Below are positions 56,901-64,000 of a stretch of DNA of 64,000 bases, in pieces. The stretch covers positions 3,518,941 to 3,582,940 of the forward strand of contig CAJSYZ010000011.1 in assembly GCA_910574455.1 (NCBI GenBank), given 5' to 3'. Below the pieces are notes generated by a model. That model was given only the letters and a program-made list of their open reading frames with translations, had not been told where the DNA came from and did no database searches. Each line of letters starts with the position of its first letter. Position 1 is the stretch's first letter. This DNA comes from Trichaptum fuscoviolaceum. Lineage: Eukaryota; Basidiomycota; Agaricomycetes; Hymenochaetales; Trichaptaceae. Both the position numbers and the translations under genes were made by a program.

Positions 56901-59900
56901 TGCTAGGGATTGACGCAGTTCTGCTTCCCATTTTTCTATTGCAGAGTTCTTTCCTTTCTTTTCGGCAACGTTGCCTTGTTTAGAGGATAACACTAAAGCA
57001 GTCATTAATATCATTTGACCACAGCAATTACTGACATCGCACCATCAACATATGCAGTTCCTTCCGGTGTCTTCCAGATTGCAATATCAGTGGCGGTGAG
57101 GGAGACGAATTTCGAAGGCTTAAGGTCGTCCGATATCTGATCTACCAAGGGAGGGATAATCACATCCGGGGCCACAAAGGCGAGTGTGGTAACAGCAGAG
57201 GTTCCGGCCTACAAAGAAAAGAGCGAATTCAATCACAGTAAGAACCGTCACCAGAGAAGAACAACTAACGATGCTCTCGCTGGCACCAAGCACATGTTTG
57301 AGTAGTCTTTCATGTTGACTTTTTATCAATTCCCGCGGATCCGTCTTTGCCTTCTGGCAAGCGTCTATCCACAAGGTTGTCGACGTTCCGCCTAGTTCAC
57401 CTTTCAACAACTAATCGGATGAGGTGCACCAATGAGAGACTCACAAATTTCAGGATGGTGAGCCAGTAGGATTAAATCCGCAAGTAGCTCTTCTTTTGTT
57501 TGAGTCACCACTTCGGTACCGAAGTTTGCACATGCAAGAAGGAGGGAAGAAAAACGTGAATGTAGTTTCTTTGAAACATTATCATCGCTATCACCGGAGC
57601 GATGCTTTATCCGATTAAGCTGATCAGTTATAGCCGCTGGAATTATTGCATGAATTGTGCGTGGCGACTTTACGTTCTCCTGTTCGATTCCAGCCAACGT
57701 GTGTTGGCGAATCTCACGATGTTGACTATGGACCGCAAGGTAAACAAATGCTAAGCCAACTTGAAGTCTAGAGAAGTAAGATGAGAAATGTAAAACAGGA
57801 AATCGTGGTGACCGTACCGAATGTGCGCATTCTTCATCTCATTCTTTAAAACGGTAAGAGATGCTAGCAATGCACGCAACAGCCACGTTTCTTCTTCCAA
57901 GGTGTTGAGCTTCTGGTAAACCTTTTCCCAAACCAAGAAGGAGGGCTTCGAGGTGGATCCTGTGAGAAGTGCAGCCGACGCATTCCGATTCACGACGTTC
58001 TCTGTAGAATGGAGAGAAGAGGAGAATAATTAGGAGCCGAAGTGTAAGAAAGACAAGAGTCTTGTACCGAATAAAGGATTATGATAGATTGGAGGTCGTA
58101 AAAGGTTGCTTATAGCAACATATCCTTCTAATGGCCCAGCTGGAGAGGTGAGAGGGTTGGAGGAAACCGCCTTTAAATTGGATTCAAAGGCAGGAACAGC
58201 GATCTGCAGAAATTGATCGAGGGCCCCTGTATTTATGTCTGTACTTTCGAACAGAACATTTCCGATTAAAGAACACGCAGCTCTTCGCAAGGCAGGCTTT
58301 GATCCATTCATCTCCTTTATGAGGCCCACCAGTGATTCCCGTGGCGGTGCAATGTTGTTATGAAGCAAGAAAACTAGGTGTGGTAAAAGGTTCGAAACAA
58401 GGAGGGAGATGGCAACGTCGCTGGCTTCTCTAACAAGCAATGGTGGTGCGGTTTCTAGTAGAACGCTGGAGATGATCGCGGATGGACGTATTGATGATAA
58501 CATAGAATATAGAGCTATGCGGTGGTCAGCACCAGTCGTCTTCCCTGTCTTCACGGGAAGGATGATCTCATTTGCACAATGCTCTTCATTTCCCTCTTCG
58601 GAGTTGTGGTCCAGCAAGACTTGGAATAAAGCGACAGCATTCGAGCGTGTTGATGGGTTACTTGACTTGCAACTATTCATTATAATCGTTATGAGCCTAC
58701 GGAAGAGGTCGTCCATGACCTTAGGCTTGAAGGACCGGAAGAATTCGGTCATGACTACATTGGATTTCAGAATAGGCGTTAGCACGAATTCGTGCAGACA
58801 TACCAGGTAGAGCAACTTCCGGAGAACGGAGTGACGCTTTCTCCATAACGGGAAGAATAGTCGTCTTGAAGTCGTCCTCAGTAACGTATGTCTCAATAAT
58901 TTCGTTGAATGCTCTCTAATGAAGCTTTCATCACAAAAGTCAATAGTTAAACTGGAAATTTTCTTACCGAGACATGTAACGGTACTGGATTTTTTGACAT
59001 CAATACAGAATTTGTGTAGAGATTAACAATATCTTTCTAGGACTCATCGGTCAGTAGGCAAGATAATATAATAGAAAGCACATACTTGTAAAGAGGACGA
59101 CAGGCTTTTGTACTCTTCTGGGACATGCTTCAGGTGAAACGCGACACCGCAAGCCAAACATAAAAATGATATCATATGGGTGGAATTTGGAGACGATTTT
59201 TGGAGAGTTAAAGCTGACGAAATTACAGTCGACACTAGCTTCGGAGACTGTTGATATATGCGCAATCAGGAGGGATATAGATGAACAAGTGGGCTACGCA
59301 CAACACGTAAAGCACGACGTGTGCACATGACAGACGTTCGCCTGACAGAATCTTTGGCGGGAGTACTTTCGTCCTGCAGGGAGTCATATAACAACGCCAT
59401 AGCCTCGAGGACAGCACTCCAGGCACGTGTTGAGGGAAAGTCCTGGTCTTCTGAGACTTTTACAGTATAAAGAGCGCACTCCCATCTTAAAAGGACGAAT
59501 CTGTTCGCTGCCGAGGACGATCTAAATAGTAGATAATTGTAGAAACAGAGCAGTAAGGTTGTAAGTATCGACTTACTTTGCATATCCCTTCTCACAAATC
59601 CTTCCCGCCTCTGTGCGTATCCATCCAACTATTTCATCTGGTAGCTTGTCCTTACGCCGCATCAGACATTTTATTAGATCTTCGACGGCTTCTCGAGAGG
59701 TTTGATCAATATATCGCGGATAGGTAGGTATTAAGAGCTTGAATATATCCAAAGCTTCAGAATGTGAGAGATCTTGAGAGGTATTAGAAAGTTTACGAGG
59801 TAAGGACACGTAGCATACTGACCTGCATTTGTAGACAATGGGATTAACTGGTCATTTATGAATGAGCTCCTTGACTTAGTGCCGCTCGACAGAAGCTGCC

Positions 59901-60039
59901 TTTGAGCTTGAGAAATGAACGTAGGCCAGTCATCGCGTGCCTCCTCCCAAGACGCAAACGCTTCGTCTGCTTCGACATCGATATCAGCATCATCGGCGCT
60001 TGTAGATGCAATCCAGGATTCGATGTCTGGTTTGCCCAT
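50971..60039 (-). CDS. GCN1: GCN1 homologue, HEAT-repeat translational regulator
   Basis: A very large, multi-exon minus-strand gene (over 20 exons) coding for about 2,500-2,600 residues, close to yeast Gcn1. Gcn1 binds translating ribosomes and activates kinase Gcn2 during amino-acid starvation. HEAT repeats run throughout. The eEF3-like central region is clear (EFDVIERLRSAMEDKKAFEP, RQGAIFAIETMSATLGRNFE, YGVKRILPSLLIALEEKQWR, TKKGAIELLGTMAYCAPKQL). The N-terminal part begins MGKPDIESWIAS; the ATG at 60039 follows a likely 5'-UTR intron (60119-60074). The last exon, joined at acceptor GCGCTAG, encodes a tail ending REAKELLVALDCYE. No break was seen in the parts checked. Confidence 0.9.
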
Positions 60040-60168
60040 TGCTGTCGCTCTGGACAGCGGGCGAGGGAGAACGTCTGCAAATAAAGTGGTCGAGTCAAGG
60101 TACTGCCGGAACCGTAACTTACCCTCCAACTAACAACCGAGGACTCGGCGTGCCAGTACTAGTAGCAG

Positions 60169-60802
60169 TACAGTGTAGTACCGTTCCTTCGCGCACCCAT
60201 TAAAGTTGTCTGTCTACCGCCACACACAAATGATTTGATGCAGAAATTTTCTGGATAGTGAATACAGATTGTACTGGTAACTGTTATAGCATATTATTTG
60301 GAGAGAATATGTGAAGGGTGTATTATTGTGTTGAATGCAAGATTTTGAGCCATTTGTAACACTACCACTCCTTCGCACACCAGTCACAGATATGTCACAG
60401 AGCAAGAACGAAATGCCTTATATTTTGCTGTATCTGCTCATTTACTGTCACAAAATCACTCAGAGATATAGGACTTGGCATATAGTCATTAAATATATAA
60501 AAATTCGGAGATCTACCCTTCACTTTGCGACTTTGAAGTTGAAGCTAGACAGTCGAGGCAAATTCTCCGGTCACACTTTCTCACGGTAAGGATCCTTGTA
60601 TGCGGTTTGAGCCAAATTTCACACTTTATATAGCTTCTCTGTGCAACACAGTAATGAAGCTTAAGCTACACCATTCTATCCTAATCTAAGCCACTAATAT
60701 AGTTTATAAACAAATTTTCAAGAGTGTCAGCGAAGGCTAGAAGGGAAAACAGCCAGGTGAGCGAAGGAACGGTGGTGAGCGAAGGAGTGGTACTACACTG
60801 TA
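60169..60802. mobile_element. MITE-like element with about 29-bp terminal inverted repeats
   Basis: The left end, TACAGTGTAGTACC plus GTTCCTTCGCGCACC (60169-60197), pairs with the right end at 60774-60802, 26 of 29 positions matching. A second partial copy of the inner repeat lies at 60756-60773. The interior is AT-rich with no coding frame of note. No clear target-site duplication was identified. It occupies most of the divergent promoter region of GCN1 and UTP20. Confidence 0.65.
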
Positions 60803-61061
60803 GTAGTATTTGTCTGGAGTCTGAGGAATAAACAACTCAACAAAATTTTTAGAACTTGAACAATCTTCAACATGAAGTCTCATTCTCCCACGAAGTCTGA
60901 AGGTACTCTTGATCACTCAATTAAGTTATCAATCTCTTACTATTACTTACTCGTAGACGCTATATATTTTAACAGCGTACCAAACCGTCAGAACTCGTCT
61001 CTTTTAACAATTACTTCGAAAGGCACTTCAGGAAACCTGGCAGGAGTCAGCAGGCACAACG

Positions 61062-64000
61062 ATGGTGGACGTCCATGACGAAGACGGACATCGAGTAAAA
61101 CGATTCAAAGTTCGTAGAGCACTCTACCACGAAGCTCGGAACTAACGTTCTATTTAGCACCAGTCATATAATGAGCTACTAAAAGAGGTGCATGCCCCAT
61201 CTGCTCTCTTTCGCTCGAAAGTAGATGATGCTTTAGAGGTGAGTTAATGCATGCTTTATGGTACAATCGTTTAAATTTTCTCGTCATAGGATGAGGATTG
61301 TATCTTCAATGCTACGCTCAATCACTGGATGGAGTTGAATATCTCACCTCCGTTCATTGCATTTGCGAGGAAAGCACATCCCCTGTCGCAGTCCCTACCT
61401 CTACTGGTTCATTCATGGAAGGAAGTGACGAATTTATGGCTGGAATGTGCAGAGAAGTCAGATGACGATACGCTAAGGGTTTTATTTGAGTACGATTGTT
61501 GCAGTATGTTTTGGCTTGCGTACTTACTGATCGGCATCCAGTCTTTTGCAGAAGCTCGTCCAGGACATTCGCTCGACACTCGATCCCGTTTACCCGCAGC
61601 TCATTCAGAAACTGACATCATTTTTCTCGAGGAAGCTTTCGTCAGAGTCACTTACTGTGCTTCTCGCCTCCCTCACAACGCTATTTAAATATCTGCTCAT
61701 ACCTCGGGCGGAGGATGAGTTGTGTACGACGTGGAAGCAGTTGTGTGGAAGTTTGGTGAAGTGTCATCCGGACGTCCAACGCGCCGTTGCTGAGGTCTGG
61801 GCATCTGTTCTAAGGAGGCTGAAGAAGCAGGAGCGGCAGCTCTGTGTCAAAGTCATGGTCGAGGACGCAGACACCGAGATGAGTGACTTCGTAGCCTGGT
61901 CAATGACTTTCGCGTGCAAGGTATGTCAGTTGAATCAATCCGTTGAATCCCCCTTATACTCATGCTAATATGAAATACAGAGCGTGGCACAAACTATTCA
62001 CACGTGTGGCCCGCAATTGGTTGTCGCAACTCTAGAGTGCGACTTAATAGCCAGCGAGGAGCGACGCCCCTTCACCCAAAAACTGCTTCGAAGAGTTTTG
62101 ACAGCTCTGATCCATCACTGCTCAAAAGCTGAACAATTTAGTGTGATATCTGAGCCTCTGTTGGGGAAGTTCTCCGAATCTCCTGGAAGGCGACATTTGG
62201 AGTTCATGGCAGTTCTGTGTTCAGTCAGACAAGGCTCCCGGCTCACTAGTATGTTCTGTCTATTTCGTTCTCATCCTCTAATTAACGTACTGCAGCAAAG
62301 CAGATTTCGCAAATCATCGAGATACTCATCAAGATGCCTTACTCAGAAGATGTGAAAGAGCCTCTCCTTTCTCTTGCAACCGCTGCACTGGTGTCCTCGC
62401 CGTCCGATTTATCTGTATGGATGAATTCTGGTCGCCGTCTAATCGACCGTGTATGGTCTTCTTCTCATACGTTTGCCGTTCTTTTGACGGGAACGCTATC
62501 AGAACTGAGCTGGGGTGGCTTCAAGCAATTCGCCTTTCCGTCGTTCATTAGCCATTGCTTACAACTTTTGGAGTCAGGCGACTTAGACATTCAATCGAGG
62601 ACGCTTCGGGAACTTGCAGTTCTGGTAAAGACGGGTCTTTTGAAAGATATTGATGATGCTTGGCGTGGTCGCTTTGGATCGTGGGTTCGCTCGAAGTTGG
62701 ATGGCAAGGCGCTCGTTGCAGAGGAATATGTGAGTCAGTGTATTGGCGACTATGCGACAGTGTTGTCTGAATATCGGAATCCAGGCTCTAATTCTACGGG
62801 AAATCTCGTGTTCATTACAAGTTCTTCCTATCAATGCGGTAGTTGAACCTCTTTGGGAGACGGCGGGAAGACTTGTCAATACTGAAGAGGACGTGATTGA
62901 TGATTACCGTGAAGGATGGGGAAACAAGACATGGATATTTGGACTTATCCTTCGTATCTTTGCATCTCGTAAAGCTCTAGCCACATTGTCCCATCCTGAA
63001 TTACGGCAAATAGTGTGCGCAGCTGTCTTAAAGTGGTCATGGTCAGATTATGTTATGTCGGGTTTAGCTGAACTGGCAGAAGCGACGTAAGCATCATTCT
63101 CTTGACCAGGAATATATCTAATAGTGTTCCTGCAGTCAACCTCTGGAAGTCTCTTATGACTGTACGAAGGAAGTCGAGCAGCTACGCAAGAATCTTAAAT
63201 CCCACTCTCATACCATCCGTCGTAGTTCATTGCAGCTTCTAAGCTCATCCTGGTTTAACCAAAGCAGCTCCAAGGAAGTTCTGAAGCGCTGCTTATCAGC
63301 CGAACTTGTGCCTCTCACCGTCCAGGGTGTCAGAGAGCGCGTGCTGCGCATTGGTCGCGTCGTGCAGGTAGTTCAAGATGGAAATACGGAAGCAGCCGGA
63401 CTGTGCATACATTGGTTACTAGGTGATTTCGCTACTGAACTTCCTCCGCACGCTTTACTGAGAGCAGTGGATAGGTCAACTAAAGGTCAACCTTAGACCA
63501 ATATGGAGTCCCGCTTCTGCAGCGATTGCGACTCTGGCATCCAAATTCGCGGATGTGGTTTGGGACAATGTATTTGCCGATCTTGCGTCTCTTCAGGAAA
63601 ACACAAGCGAGTTCGGCGAGCCGCCTTGGGTGAAAGATCACCATACGCCAGAAGATGAAATCAATGAGACGGAAAGAATGTGGCGTGATCCCAGCGCACA
63701 CAAAGTCCGAATGGCAGTAGTCAACTGGCTGGAAAATGAATCGGTTAAATCAGCCGTGATTGAGGTAATCTTTTCCTAGCTTTTCCAAATCTTCGCTTCT
63801 GACTTGTGGTAGGACCAAAAACTCTGCGATCGGTTTGATCAAGGGTCATATGAAGCACAATTACTGGCTGCGCTGGGCGAGTTTCCTTCACTTGCAGAAA
63901 AACATAGCCGGGAGCTTGTACCTCTATTTTTGGCTTTCGGGTCTCCTGATAGCCTTGTCAAACCTCCACGCACGAAGCTCACAAATTGGCTTACCCTATT
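61062..64000 (+). CDS. UTP20: UTP20 homologue, 5' part (continues beyond window)
   Basis: U3 snoRNP-associated HEAT-repeat protein needed for 18S rRNA processing in the small-subunit processome. Ten exons are visible: 61062-61109, 61158-61238, 61290-61489, 61542-61920, 61981-62248, 62296-62729, 62785-63086, 63136-63474, 63497-63764 and 63813 to the end, about 835 residues of a protein normally near 2,500. Recognisable segments: VKRFKHQSYNELLKEVHAPS, the LLQKLVQDIRSTLDPVYPQL region, LTTLFKYLLIPRAEDEL, VQRAVAEVWASVLRRLKKQE and FACKSVAQTIHTCGPQLVVA. One intron (63475-63496) is only 22 nt, yet exact removal restores frame. Divergent to GCN1, with about 1 kb between the starts. Confidence 0.9.

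Noticed and set aside
60872..61078. 68-codon plus-strand frame upstream of UTP20
   Set aside because: No motif, and the UTP20 start at 61062 in another frame is supported by exon continuity and by the homologue's N-terminus.
1..64000. CRISPR arrays, rRNA genes, prophages, retrotransposon polyproteins
   Set aside because: No regularly spaced direct repeats, no rRNA signature, and no reverse transcriptase, integrase or transposase motifs were found in the frames examined.

Overview
The window reads as nuclear DNA of a filamentous basidiomycete, most likely an Agaricomycete mushroom. The genes are split by many short GT-AG introns of about 50-70 bp. The proteins include a fungal-type terpene synthase, type III GGPP synthases, a kinase with an HGD catalytic loop and a PAH-domain protein, alongside eukaryotic housekeeping genes (GCN1, UTP20, YAR1-like). 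There is one intron-containing tRNA gene. No bacterial operons, CRISPR arrays or intact autonomous transposons were seen. All exon models were built by hand from splice signals and reading-frame continuity, so ends are less certain than internal exons.

Layout. 1-3.3 kb: an unrecognised multi-exon gene and a tRNA-Thr. 3.7-12.7 kb: a terpenoid neighbourhood with GGPP synthase 1 (+), a divergent PfkB sugar kinase (+), a class I terpene synthase (-) and GGPP synthase 2 (+). The two GGPP synthases share exactly the same exon lengths from exon 2 to exon 9. 13.4-15.2 kb: an unknown gene and an LYR-motif gene on the minus strand, separated by only 2 bp. 15.7-34.3 kb: a mirror-image arrangement. On the left, reading leftwards, are Rho-like GTPase B, Rho-like GTPase A and an Old Yellow Enzyme (OYE1). 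On the right, reading rightwards, are a GTPase fragment, GTPase C and OYE2. Between the two arms lie a large disordered-protein gene (20.9-26.2 kb) and long non-coding DNA. 35-38 kb: a PAH-domain gene and a PHD-like/kinase locus with an apparent frameshift, flanked by direct repeats. 38.7-42 kb: a 13-exon polytopic membrane protein gene with a 17-nt microexon. 43.8-48.4 kb: a YAR1-like ankyrin gene and a Gln/His-rich protein gene. 51-60 kb: GCN1. 61 kb to the end: the 5' part of UTP20. A MITE-like inverted-repeat element sits between the divergent GCN1 and UTP20.

How the genes may work together. The GGPP synthases supply C20 prenyl diphosphate (C15 possible), the terpene synthase can cyclise a prenyl diphosphate, and the flavin-dependent OYEs could reduce activated alkenes in tailoring. 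The most unusual feature is the co-duplication, in inverted orientation, of OYE genes with small GTPase genes that have odd G-motifs, lack a CaaX tail and in two copies use a GC-AG intron at the same position. Whether this is one functional system or only a shared duplication history cannot be settled from sequence alone.
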